IMG/VR virus record: IMGVR_UViG_3300047462_000741 | Span: 1-27,781 of that record | Origin: a virus | Strand: one strand, 5' to 3' | Length of the DNA: 27,781 nucleotides | Made by a program: the position numbers and the translations under genes | Part shown: in pieces, positions 1 to 6,940 of the stretch | Layout of the letters: each line of letters begins with the position of its first letter | Numbering within the stretch: position 1 is the stretch's first letter | Notes under the pieces: generated by a model | Told to the model about the DNA's origin: nothing | Databases searched by the model: none | What the model saw: the letters and a program-made list of their open reading frames with translations, nothing else

Positions 1-336
1 CTAGCTTCGCGCCAGACGGCGCGCCGTTTGCAACAAAATGCGGCGATCCTCCGCCGAACATGCGCGATATAACCGCATCAAGGCGAGTTCGTCCCCCAGC
101 AGCGACCCGGCTTCGCCCGAGACCAGATAGCCGAGCGAGGTGTTAAGCACTTTCGCGATGCGTTCCATATTGTCCCGGACCTGACCGGCACGGTCGGTTT
201 CCCATTGCGCGATCGCCGAGCGGGAGACATTTAATTTCGCGGCGAATTCATCCTGCGTAAGATTTGCCGCCAGGCGGAGTGCACGAATACGGGCGCCGAC
301 GGATTCGACAGGAGGTTGCTTCTTGGTTGTCATCAC
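1..336 (-). CDS. XRE-family phage repressor (short, no peptidase domain)
   Basis: This is a cro/C1-type helix-turn-helix DNA-binding protein of about 110 aa. The HTH_3 domain covers roughly residues 16-71, with the characteristic segments LTQDEFAAKLNVSRSAIAQW and a trailing LGYLV. The remaining 40 residues form a short helical tail. There is no S24/LexA-type autocleavage domain, so RecA-stimulated self-cleavage, as in lambda CI, is not expected. The start is either GTG at 336 or the adjacent ATG at 333. An AAAGAG Shine-Dalgarno-like motif lies 2 nt upstream of the GTG and 5 nt upstream of the ATG, which favours the ATG. The stop TAG is at positions 1-3, so the gene is complete but touches the window edge. 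It is divergent from the HTH gene at 434 across a palindrome-rich region, so it most likely controls that promoter and its own. The prophage repressor role is inferred from this position. Confidence 0.88.
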   Translation of the reverse strand: MMTTKKQPPVESVGARIRALRLAANLTQDEFAAKLNVSRSAIAQWETDRAGQVRDNMERIAKVLNTSLGYLVSGEAGSLLGDELALMRLYRACSAEDRRILLQTARRLARS

Positions 337-370
337 GGCTCTTTAACACGGCATTGCGGGTGATGCCACG

Positions 371-417
371 TTAGTATTATTGACAATTTTAGTTATTTAT
401 ACTAACAAAAATTGTCA
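371..417. promoter_or_regulatory. Divergent promoter/operator region with two interleaved inverted repeats
   Basis: The AT-rich spacer between the repressor and the rightward HTH gene contains two inverted repeats. TTAGTAT (371-377) pairs with ATACTAA (399-405). TGACAATTTT (381-390) pairs with AAAATTGTCA (408-417), separated by 17 nt. A consensus -35 box TTGACA lies at 380-385 on the plus strand, with a weak -10 candidate TAACAA at 403-408 (17-nt spacing). The near-symmetry of the palindrome gives a similar CTGACA...TAACTA pair on the minus strand. The repeats overlap both promoters, as expected for operators bound by the dimeric XRE repressor. The promoter assignments are inferred by eye and the exact transcription starts are unknown. 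Confidence 0.6.
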
Positions 418-433
418 GATAAGGGAGAGCGCC

Positions 434-718
434 ATGCCACATGCAAGAACTTGGACGAAGCCGGCCGATGCGACGATTATAACAATGCGCGGGGACGGCG
501 CGAGTTGGGCTGCGATCAGCCGGGCACTGGGCCTTTCCAGAAACACCGTGATTGAACGCGGGCGAAGATTACGGGCGGCGGCGCCGGTGCGCGTTGCGGT
601 ACCGGTGGCGGAAAGACCGGAGATCGACGACCCGAACCGGCCGCCGCTCGCGGCCGGCCATCCGCTAACCTGGGGTTTGCTGACGAGCGAACCCTATCCG
701 GGGATCGATGCAAAATGA
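434..718 (+). CDS. Small HTH (GcrA-like) phage DNA-binding protein
   Basis: This 94-aa protein has a helix-turn-helix at about residues 22-46 (GASWAAISRALGLSRNTVIE) followed by an arginine-rich stretch. Its C-terminal tail contains RPPLAAGHPLTWGLL, a pattern I associate with small GcrA-like or resolvase-like HTH proteins in alphaproteobacterial prophages. The open frame extends upstream to 380, but that start lies inside the promoter/operator. The ATG at 434 has a GGGAGA ribosome binding site at the right distance, so I choose it. It is the first gene rightward of the repressor and overlaps the next gene by ATGA. A role as transcriptional activator of the late operon or as a Cro-like regulator is inferred from the fold and position. 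A small-terminase-like DNA-recognition role cannot be excluded. Confidence 0.72.
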   Translation: MPHARTWTKPADATIITMRGDGASWAAISRALGLSRNTVIERGRRLRAAAPVRVAVPVAERPEIDDPNRPPLAAGHPLTWGLLTSEPYPGIDAK

Positions 719-1218
719 CCCAGATAATTCGTTCGCGCCCGGTCGGGCAGGTTCTGGGTTCCGGTATGGGCCAAACAGCGCCCGTTGTGAGCCAAACACC
801 GCCACTGTCTCCCGCGGAGGTGATTGCCAGGCTGGAAGAGGCCGGCGCTGCTTTGCTCGCGATGCCCGCGCAGGGTTACACCACACATATGCGGCAGATG
901 CGTTTCGATATCGTTCACACGGCATTGGAAGCCTATGGCTGGGAAGCCCCGGCGCTGCGCCCGGCCCGGCCGAGCGCCGCGACGATTACGGCGATGGACG
1001 AGGCGTTCGGCTGGTTGCGGTTTATTCCCGAGGATTCGTTCGTGATACGGCGTATTTTAGGCGCGCGTGCGTTGGTGCATCCGCTGACGGCGCGGCATAT
1101 ATTTACGTGGCGGCGGCTGGCCGCCACGCTTGGTGCAGACCATAAATCCGTGCAGCGCTGGCACGGCAGCGGTATAACCATGATTGTTGAGGCGTTACGC
1201 CGGAATGGTGGCGCTTAA
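715..1218 (+). CDS. DUF6362-like phage protein
   Basis: This 167-aa protein is translationally coupled to the preceding HTH gene (ATGA overlap at 715-718). The first 40 residues look disordered. The C-terminal half has a conserved-looking block (ARALVHPLTARHIFTWRRL, then LGADHKSVQRWHGSGI) that reads as a helix-turn-helix-like segment near residues 130-155. The pattern resembles proteins labelled DUF6362 in alphaproteobacterial phages, for which I know no established function. Because it sits just before the large terminase and no recognisable small terminase is present elsewhere, a packaging-site recognition role is possible, but this is inference. The stop overlaps the convergent lipoprotein gene's stop by a few bases. 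Confidence 0.65.
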   Translation: MTQIIRSRPVGQVLGSGMGQTAPVVSQTPPLSPAEVIARLEEAGAALLAMPAQGYTTHMRQMRFDIVHTALEAYGWEAPALRPARPSAATITAMDEAFGWLRFIPEDSFVIRRILGARALVHPLTARHIFTWRRLAATLGADHKSVQRWHGSGITMIVEALRRNGGA

Positions 1219-1448
1219 TTGACGTGAATGCCAACTGAGACGCCCGGCGGCGGATAATAAGGCCGGGGCGGCGGCGGGTAATAGGGCCGCGGTGGCGGCG
1301 GATAGTACGGACGCGGCGGCGGCGCGTACACCACTTGTGGGGCGGGCCGGTAATATGCGACCGGGCGCGGCGGCGGCGCCACGATGCAGGCCGAGAGCGA
1401 CGCGGCCAGAATCAGCGATCCAGCCAGGCCGGCAATGAGATTCTTCAT
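1215..1448 (-). CDS. Proline/tyrosine-rich lipoprotein (moron-like)
   Basis: This 77-aa predicted lipoprotein has a Lys-containing N-terminus, a hydrophobic signal segment (residues 4-19) and a lipobox LSAC with the acylated Cys at position 21. The mature part is low complexity: an 8-residue unit RPYYPPPP is repeated about three times, flanked by similar PPPRP segments. An AAGGA ribosome binding site precedes the ATG by 8 nt on the minus strand. It is the only minus-strand gene inside the rightward transcription unit and it has its own sigma70-like promoter, which fits a lysogenically expressed moron that adds a surface lipoprotein to the host. A host-envelope role or superinfection exclusion is speculation. 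Similar short proline-rich lipoproteins also occur as ordinary chromosomal genes. Confidence 0.75.
   Translation of the reverse strand: MKNLIAGLAGSLILAASLSACIVAPPPRPVAYYRPAPQVVYAPPPRPYYPPPPRPYYPPPPRPYYPPPGVSVGIHVN
1245..1313 (-). repeat. 24-bp tandem repeat inside the lipoprotein gene
   Basis: About three imperfect copies of a 24-nt unit encode RPYYPPPP in the C-terminal half of the lipoprotein. The unit length is a multiple of three, so copy-number changes by slippage would keep the frame and lengthen or shorten the proline-rich stalk. Confidence 0.7.
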
Positions 1449-1477
1449 AAGTCAAGTCCTTTACAGTGCGTGATGGA

Positions 1478-1506
1478 AAGATAGCCGCGACCCTTTGATT
1501 AGACAA
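1478..1506 (-). promoter_or_regulatory. Sigma70-like promoter for the lipoprotein gene
   Basis: On the minus strand a -35 box TTGTCT (1501-1506) is followed after exactly 17 nt by a -10 box TATCTT (1478-1483). The expected transcription start near 1470 lies about 20 nt before the lipoprotein ATG and just upstream of its AAGGA ribosome binding site. The fit to spacing and position is good. Activity is not demonstrated. Confidence 0.5.
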
Positions 1507-1589
1507 GGATTGTGGCGGAAAGAGGATATAGTTGTGCGCAAATATTGTTCGCTGCTCGGGTGCGCATGGCCAGCGTTAAAAATTATTTC

Positions 1590-1602
1590 TAACATAATGT
1601 TA
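1590..1602. promoter_or_regulatory. TAACAT-A-ATGTTA palindrome upstream of the late promoter candidate
   Basis: A perfect 6-bp inverted repeat with a one-base centre lies in the AT-rich spacer before the terminase gene. If transcription starts near 1647, its centre would be at about -51, a common position for activator sites. It could bind the HTH protein encoded at 434-718 or a host regulator. This is inference from symmetry and position only. Confidence 0.35.
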
Positions 1603-1610
1603 TTTTCTCC

Positions 1611-1640
1611 TTGCCCACATACCCCAGTTTGCACTATACG
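1611..1640 (+). promoter_or_regulatory. Candidate late-operon promoter before terminase
   Basis: TTGCCC (1611-1616) and TATACG (1635-1640) are separated by 18 nt, giving a predicted start near 1647 and a leader of about 45 nt before the terminase ATG. The -35 is weak, as expected if an activator is required. It is the last intergenic stretch longer than about 40 nt before a long series of tightly packed rightward genes, so a late promoter is expected here. Confidence 0.4.
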
Positions 1641-1692
1641 TTTTTGCATACTGGTTCTTCCCGCAAACAATTAGACACATAACCAAAACTTC

Positions 1693-3054
1693 ATGGCTAC
1701 CGAAGCAGGGTTTCTAGGCTTTGCCCGGCAGGCTCTGCTGAATATTGGTCAAGCCCCGGCGCTGCACCATGAAATTCTCATTAAGCGTTTGCAAGCTATA
1801 GCGGATGCCGAATGCGACCGCTTGATGGTGCAGATGCCGCCGGGTTCGGCAAAGTCGACATACGGGTCCGTGTTGTTTCCGGCGTATTTTTTTGGCCGGT
1901 ATCCGGCGAGCCAGATTATTGCGACCGCGCACACGGCGTCGCTCGCGAATTATTTTGGCCGGCATGTGCGCAACACGGTGATTGAACATGCCGATTTGCT
2001 GGGGATAACGATTGCGAAAGAAAGCCGCGCGGCGGGACAGTTTTCGCTACAGGATGGCGGTGAATATTTTGCCGCCGGCGTGCGGGGGCCGATTACCGGG
2101 CGGCGGGCGGACCTGATTATTGTCGACGATCCGGTAAAGTCCTGGGCCGAAGCGGAAAGCAAAAGATATAGAGACGCGCTGTATGATTGGTACCGGGCGG
2201 AACTTTCGGCGCGGTTGAAACCGGGCGGCCGTATCGTGCTGATCATGACACGCTGGCATGAGGACGATCTGGCCGGCCGGCTGATGCAGACCGGCGATGC
2301 GTGGGCGCGATTGAGATTGCCCGCGCTGGCGGAGGCGGCGGATGAGTTGGGGCGCCGCGAAGGGGCGGCGCTGTGGCCGGAATGGCAGGATGAGGCGGCG
2401 ATTGCACGGCGGCGCAAGGATGTCGGCGAGCGGGCGTTTGCGGCGATGTATCAACAAAATCCGCGGCCGCCGGACCATGCGCTGTTCAATGTCGAGGCAA
2501 TAAGGATTCTGCCGGAGACGCCGGCCGCGCTGCGCAGCATACGGGCGTGGGATTTGGCGGCGAGCCTGGCTGCACCTGGCCGCAACCCGGATTATACGGT
2601 GGGCTTGAAATTGATAACGACGCCGGATGAGCAACTGGTGGTTTTGGATGTGATCAGGATGCAGGCATCGCCGGCGCAGGTGCAGGCCAAAATACTGGCG
2701 ACGGCAAAGGCGGATGGGCCGGGCACGATTGTCGCTCTGCCGCGCGATCCGGGCCAGGCGGGATTGGCGCAGGTTGCGATGTTAACGGATTTACTCGTGG
2801 GATTTACCATAAACGCAAGTCCCGAGACGGGCGCCAAGGTCATCCGTGCGATGCCGGCGGCGACGCGGGTGGATGCCGGCGATGTTGCGCTGCTGGCCGC
2901 ACCCTGGAACGAGAATTTCTTAAGCGAGCTGGCGGCGTTTCCGGATTCCAGCAAGGACGATCAGGTCGACGCGCTTTCACGGGCGGTGAACACGCTGGCG
3001 ACGACACATGAGACGGTGGCGCGGCGGTTGCACGTGCCGCTGCTGGGCCGCTAG
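1693..3054 (+). CDS. terL: Phage terminase large subunit
   Basis: This 453-aa DNA-packaging motor has an N-terminal ATPase and a C-terminal RNase H-like nuclease. Visible motifs are a Walker A-type loop PPGSAKST (residues 49-56), Walker B LIIVDDP (141-147, catalytic acidic pair 145-146) and a coupling motif TRWHEDD (186-192). Nuclease acidic residues appear as AWDLA (D287), RDPGQ (D352) and KDDQVDALS (D422-D426). The length is normal for the family. No clear Shine-Dalgarno precedes the ATG, but the N-terminus aligns in style with other terminases of this group (FARQALLNIG), so the start is reasonable. It opens the rightward late operon directly upstream of the portal gene. It hydrolyses ATP to translocate DNA into the prohead and cuts the concatemer. 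Confidence 0.95.
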   Translation: MATEAGFLGFARQALLNIGQAPALHHEILIKRLQAIADAECDRLMVQMPPGSAKSTYGSVLFPAYFFGRYPASQIIATAHTASLANYFGRHVRNTVIEHADLLGITIAKESRAAGQFSLQDGGEYFAAGVRGPITGRRADLIIVDDPVKSWAEAESKRYRDALYDWYRAELSARLKPGGRIVLIMTRWHEDDLAGRLMQTGDAWARLRLPALAEAADELGRREGAALWPEWQDEAAIARRRKDVGERAFAAMYQQNPRPPDHALFNVEAIRILPETPAALRSIRAWDLAASLAAPGRNPDYTVGLKLITTPDEQLVVLDVIRMQASPAQVQAKILATAKADGPGTIVALPRDPGQAGLAQVAMLTDLLVGFTINASPETGAKVIRAMPAATRVDAGDVALLAAPWNENFLSELAAFPDSSKDDQVDALSRAVNTLATTHETVARRLHVPLLGR

Positions 3055-3075
3055 CCACACAATTTGCGAGGCAGA

Positions 3076-4470
3076 ATGTTCGAGACGATTTGCGATACCG
3101 TGCCGGAGGATGGCGCCATGCCGGCGCGCGTGAAGCGGCTCGATGTGCTGCGCCGCGTGCTGGACGGCACGATTTATGACGGTCTGCCCTACCAGTTTTA
3201 TGAGGAGCGCAACGGCGCCGGCGAGTATGTGCCGTTGCGGATGCGCCGGCCATCGGTGCGTTATGGGCTATGCCGCGTGGTGGTGGAAGATTCGGTGGCG
3301 CTGCTGTTCAGTGCGGCGCATTTCCCGAGCGTGGAGTGCGCCGATGCGGATATGGCAAATATATTGGCTGATATATTGCGCGAGACCAAGCTGAACGAAA
3401 TCATGGTCGATGCGGCGATCCGCGGGTCGGTTGGATCGGTGGCGATATTGTTGCGGGTGTTGCGGGGCCGGGTTTTTTGCTCGGTATTGGATAGTCTGTA
3501 TCTGACGCCGGTATGGGATGTCGCGGCGCCGGATACGCTCTCCCGCGTGGTGGAAAAGTACAAGGTCAGCGGTACGGATTTGGCGGCGCAGGGGTATGAA
3601 AATGTTGATCCTGCCGCGGTTTATTGGTTTCAGCGCATCTGGGATGGCGCGGCGGAAACCTGGTATGTGCCGTGGGCGGTGAATGACCCGCTGGCGGCGC
3701 CGGTTGTCGACACCGTACGCAGCGTGGTGCATGGGCTGGGTTTTGTGCCGCTGGTATGGATCCGTAATCTACCCGGCGGGGACGGTGTCGATGGCGCTTG
3801 TACGTTCCGGGCGGCGATCGAGACCAATATCGAGATCGATTATCAATTGAGTCAGGCCGGGCGGGGGCTAAAATATAGTTCGGACCCGACATTGCTGATC
3901 AAGGAGCCGGCGAGCAGCGATTCGGAGATTGTCAAAGGTGCCGGGAATGCGCTGGTGGTATCGGAAAAGGGCGATGCCAGGCTGCTGGAGATCGGCGGGA
4001 CCGCGTGCGAGGCGGTGATTTCGTATGTGCGGACATTGCGGGAGTTCGCGCTGGAAACTTTGCATGGCAACCGCTCGAGCGCTGACCGGCTGACGGCGGC
4101 GCAATCCGGCCGGGCGCTGGAGCTGATCAATCAGGGGTTGATCTGGCTCGCGGACAATTTGAGGATTTCCTACGGCGACGGCGGCTTGCTGGCGCTGTTG
4201 AAAATGATCGTGCGGGCGTCGAATGTTTTTCCCTTGCAGGTGATGGGCGAGATGGTGCCGCCGCTGGATGCCACCCAACGGCTGACATTGCGCTGGCCGC
4301 GCTGGTATCCGCTTTCGGCCGACGACCGGTTGAAGGAGGCGCAGGCGATCGCGACGCTCACCAATGCCGGCCAGCTTTCCCGCGAGACGGCGGTGAAGTC
4401 GATGGCGGCGGGGCTTGGCATTGCCGATGTGGGCGCGGAGTTGGACGCCATTGATCAGGATGCAGCATGA
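3076..4470 (+). CDS. Phage portal protein (SPP1 gp6-like)
   Basis: This protein of about 464 aa should form the dodecameric portal ring at the capsid vertex, through which terminase pumps DNA. The family resemblance is to SPP1-type portals. Features are an N-terminal wing region, a central stem/clip-like segment (ETNIEIDYQLSQAGRGLKYS), and a C-terminal helical region with WYPLSADDRLKEAQAI and LSRETAVKSMA, the typical 'thresholding' block of this class. The frame opens at a TTG at 3064, but ATG 3076 has a GAGG ribosome binding site 4 nt upstream and is preferred. It follows terminase closely and overlaps the scaffold-like gene by ATGA, the canonical head-module order. Confidence 0.9.
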   Translation: MFETICDTVPEDGAMPARVKRLDVLRRVLDGTIYDGLPYQFYEERNGAGEYVPLRMRRPSVRYGLCRVVVEDSVALLFSAAHFPSVECADADMANILADILRETKLNEIMVDAAIRGSVGSVAILLRVLRGRVFCSVLDSLYLTPVWDVAAPDTLSRVVEKYKVSGTDLAAQGYENVDPAAVYWFQRIWDGAAETWYVPWAVNDPLAAPVVDTVRSVVHGLGFVPLVWIRNLPGGDGVDGACTFRAAIETNIEIDYQLSQAGRGLKYSSDPTLLIKEPASSDSEIVKGAGNALVVSEKGDARLLEIGGTACEAVISYVRTLREFALETLHGNRSSADRLTAAQSGRALELINQGLIWLADNLRISYGDGGLLALLKMIVRASNVFPLQVMGEMVPPLDATQRLTLRWPRWYPLSADDRLKEAQAIATLTNAGQLSRETAVKSMAAGLGIADVGAELDAIDQDAA

Positions 4471-4859
4471 CAGAGGAACCAAAGGATGATGGCGAGAACT
4501 GGCAGGTTCGCGCCGAGGCGGCGGAGGCGGCGCTGACGCGCGCGCAGGCCGAGACCGATGCGCGGCTGATCAGATCGGAGTTGAAGGCCGAAGCAATCCG
4601 CGCCGGCATGGTGGATCTGGACGGCCTGAAACTGCTCGACACCGCCGAGGTGCGGCTGAACGCGCAGGGCGAGATTGTCGATGGCAACATCATCCTGGCG
4701 AAATTGAAGCGCACGAAGCCCTGGTTGTTTGCGGGGCCGGCATCGTCTTCCGCGACGGTGAATGCGCCCAGACCGGAGCCGCCGCGGGTCCGGCACGCCA
4801 ACGAAATGAGCCATGAAGAATGGCTTTCCGCGCGGGCTGCCCTGATACGGCGGCGCTAA
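4467..4859 (+). CDS. Putative phage head scaffolding protein
   Basis: This 130-aa, strongly charged protein has a predicted long N-terminal helix/coiled coil (residues about 8-50, rich in Ala, Glu and Arg). A block follows, AGMVDLDGLKLLDTAEVRL, then KLKRTKPWLF near residue 85, and a basic C-terminal end. This helical layout, its position between portal and major capsid, and the ATGA overlap with the portal stop fit the small scaffold/minor-head proteins of SPP1-like and related phages. It would act inside the procapsid during shell assembly and leave before or during packaging. No protease gene is visible in the head module, so release rather than proteolysis is expected. The call rests mainly on context and secondary-structure impression. 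Confidence 0.72.
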   Translation: MTEEPKDDGENWQVRAEAAEAALTRAQAETDARLIRSELKAEAIRAGMVDLDGLKLLDTAEVRLNAQGEIVDGNIILAKLKRTKPWLFAGPASSSATVNAPRPEPPRVRHANEMSHEEWLSARAALIRRR

Positions 4860-4898
4860 AGGCATAATGTTCCACTTTAATTTGAAGGGTTTGAGCTG

Positions 4899-6221
4899 AT
4901 GGGTATTCAGAATTTTCCGGCTGCGCTGCAACCGATTATCACGCAGGGGTTTCTCGATCGCGAGTTCGAGATGGCGCTGAAATCGCGGCTTGGCTACCGG
5001 CTGATCGCCGACCGGGAGGAATTTTCCGTCGGCATCGGCGAGACTTTGACCAAGACGCGGGCCGGTCTGAAGCCCAGCATCACCACGCCGCTTGCGGCCG
5101 CCAGCAATACCAATCTGGACAATGGTCTGACCTCGACGAACTGGGGGGTGGAGCAATACACCATTTCGTTGAATTTCTATGCGGCGACGCAGGATTTGAA
5201 CATGGTGACGAGCCGGGTGGGCATCGCCAGCCAGTTTTTGCAGAACGCCGCCACCAATGGCGAGCAGGCGGCGCGCAGCCTGGATGAGCTGGCGCGCAAC
5301 GCATTGTTTGCGCCGTATTTCGGCGGCAATACCCGCGTGGTGACGACGCTGAGCGCGGCCGGGCCGAGTGTGCAGACCGACGATATCCGCGGATTTCAGA
5401 CGGTGTTCGTCAACGGCGTGCAGCAAAGCGTCTCTTCGAGCAATCCGCTGACCGTGACGGTGGGTTCCAACGTGTACAACGTGGTCGGCGTGACGCCGGA
5501 TGCGACGAACAACTCGACCGCGCCGAACGGTATCTCCGGTGCGCTGCTGTTCGCCAGCAATGTGACGGTGGCGGATGGCACGGCGGGGAATGCGATCAAG
5601 GCCGCGACGGCGAGTTCGATCGTGCGGCCGGCGAGCCGCGCGACGACGGCGGCGCTGCAGGCGACCGATACGCTGACGATGGCGAATTTGCTCGACTCGG
5701 TGGCGCTGCTGCGGCGTAACGCGGTGCCGCTGGTGGATGGGGTTTATAATTGCTATCTCGATCCGATTTCCGCCAGGCAGTTGTTCGCGGACTCCGATTT
5801 CAAGCAGTTGTTTCAGGGCGCCACCTCCGCCAACGCGGTGTTCCGGCAGGGCATGGTGAGCGATTTTCTCGGCCTGCGATTCCTGACGACCACGGAAGCC
5901 TATGTGCAGACGCATCCGAGCATTGCCGGGCTGTATGTGCGGCGGCCGATCGTGTGCGGGCAGGGCGCGCTGATCGAGGGCGATTTTGCCGGCATGGCGG
6001 CGGATGACGTGGCGCCGAAAGACAGCCTGGTGAACGTGATCGACAATGTCGCGATGGTGACGCGCGAGCCGATCGACCGGCTGCAGCAGATCATCGCGCA
6101 GAGCTGGTACTGGATTGGCGGCTTCTGCGCGCCGTCCGACACCACGACGACGCCGACGACGGTGCCGACCGCGACCAACGCGAATTACAAACGCGCCGTG
6201 ATGATCGAGCATGTCGGTTAA
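4899..6221 (+). CDS. Major capsid protein
   Basis: This 440-aa protein has the expected size and position (after portal and scaffold) for an HK97-fold major capsid protein. The N-terminal part contains GFLDREFEMALKSRLGYRLI and the long spine-helix-like segment around residues 100-135 (QFLQNAATNGEQAARSLDEL). A beta-rich insertion at about residues 165-225 (VNGVQQSV, LTVTVGSNVYNVV) may form a surface domain. The later part includes VYNCYLDPISARQLFADSDF and GLRFLTTTEAYVQTHP, a common A-domain pattern. A GAAGGG motif lies upstream of the ATG. No N-terminal delta domain of HK97 type and no neighbouring prohead protease are seen, which agrees with a separate scaffold gene. The exact subfamily was not determined. 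Confidence 0.88.
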   Translation: MGIQNFPAALQPIITQGFLDREFEMALKSRLGYRLIADREEFSVGIGETLTKTRAGLKPSITTPLAAASNTNLDNGLTSTNWGVEQYTISLNFYAATQDLNMVTSRVGIASQFLQNAATNGEQAARSLDELARNALFAPYFGGNTRVVTTLSAAGPSVQTDDIRGFQTVFVNGVQQSVSSSNPLTVTVGSNVYNVVGVTPDATNNSTAPNGISGALLFASNVTVADGTAGNAIKAATASSIVRPASRATTAALQATDTLTMANLLDSVALLRRNAVPLVDGVYNCYLDPISARQLFADSDFKQLFQGATSANAVFRQGMVSDFLGLRFLTTTEAYVQTHPSIAGLYVRRPIVCGQGALIEGDFAGMAADDVAPKDSLVNVIDNVAMVTREPIDRLQQIIAQSWYWIGGFCAPSDTTTTPTTVPTATNANYKRAVMIEHVG

Positions 6222-6232
6222 GGGGGCAGACC

Positions 6233-6541
6233 ATGGCGACAGGATCGACGCAACCATTCCGCCCCGCCGGCACGGCCAGCGTGGCGGCTTCGACGGCATC
6301 GTCCGCCGTTGCCCTGGCGGGCGGCGGCAGCGCGGTGCTGGTGTATAATGCATCGGCCGCGACGGCATTCTTCCGGCTGGGTGCTGCAACCGGGTTGACC
6401 GCGCTGGCGACGGATACGCCGCTGCCGCCGGGTGCGCGGATGCTGGTGGATGGCGGACCGTTCGTCGGTTATGCGGCGGCGATTCTTTTGAGCGGTACCG
6501 GCACGGTTTATTTCACGCTCGGCGATGGGGATGCTTACTGA
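6233..6541 (+). CDS. Small beta-rich head protein (possible decoration protein)
   Basis: This 102-aa protein starts 11 nt after the major capsid stop. It is rich in Ala, Gly, Thr and Val and reads as successive beta-strands (SAVLVYNASAATAFFRLG, AAILLSGTGTVYFTLG), without charged helices, membrane segment or signal peptide. Head decoration or stabilising proteins often lie directly next to the capsid gene, so this is the best guess. It could instead be a virion accessory protein. Its last 17 bases overlap the next gene's start region. Confidence 0.55.
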   Translation: MATGSTQPFRPAGTASVAASTASSAVALAGGGSAVLVYNASAATAFFRLGAATGLTALATDTPLPPGARMLVDGGPFVGYAAAILLSGTGTVYFTLGDGDAY

Positions 6542-6938
6542 AATGACCGGTACGGTGGCGGCCTCATTCTCCGATGCGCAGAAAGCCGATATCAGGCGGT
6601 TTTGCGGCTATCCGGCCTATGGCGCGGGCGCGGCGGGATTTGATTCATGGCGGTTCTTTCAGTCGTTCGGAACGCTGGAATACCGGCTGAACAATCTGGC
6701 GCCGGCGGAGATTGCGGTGACGCTGCAATATATTTCGACCTTGGCGACGCTGGAGGCGGCGATCCCGCCGAGTTCGGACAATCTGGATACCGAGAGTGCG
6801 GCGGCGTGGACGCATAACCAGAGCGAGGCGGACGACCGCGCCAAATTGTTCGATGGCTGGCGGCGCCGGCTGTGCGGGTTTCTGGGCGTGCCGCCGGGGC
6901 CGGCGCTGGCGGCCGCCGGCATAAGTCTGGTGGTGTAG
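6525..6938 (+). CDS. Putative head-tail connector protein
   Basis: This 137-aa, mostly helical protein has an N-terminal block FSDAQKADIRRFCGYPAYG and a central helix TLEYRLNNLAPAEIAVTLQY. A C-terminal DDRAKLFDGWRRRLCGFLGV helix is typical of neck/connector proteins that dock beneath the portal. ATGs at 6525, 6531 and 6543 are all possible. The first overlaps the upstream gene by 17 nt, and the choice is not settled by a clear Shine-Dalgarno. Position after capsid/decoration and before tail genes supports a connector (gp15/gp6-like) role. No direct motif proves it. Confidence 0.6.
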   Translation: MGMLTEMTGTVAASFSDAQKADIRRFCGYPAYGAGAAGFDSWRFFQSFGTLEYRLNNLAPAEIAVTLQYISTLATLEAAIPPSSDNLDTESAAAWTHNQSEADDRAKLFDGWRRRLCGFLGVPPGPALAAAGISLVV

Positions 6939-6940
6939 CG

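Noticed and set aside
4455-6389. 644-codon open frame on the minus strand opposite the capsid gene
   Set aside because: It is an antisense shadow of GC-rich coding DNA. The product is Arg/His-rich with no domain, and the plus strand has well-supported genes there.
6872-6940. Upstream extension of the gene at 6941
   Set aside because: It lies inside the preceding connector gene in another frame. The ATG at 6941, 2 nt after the preceding stop, fits the packed operon.
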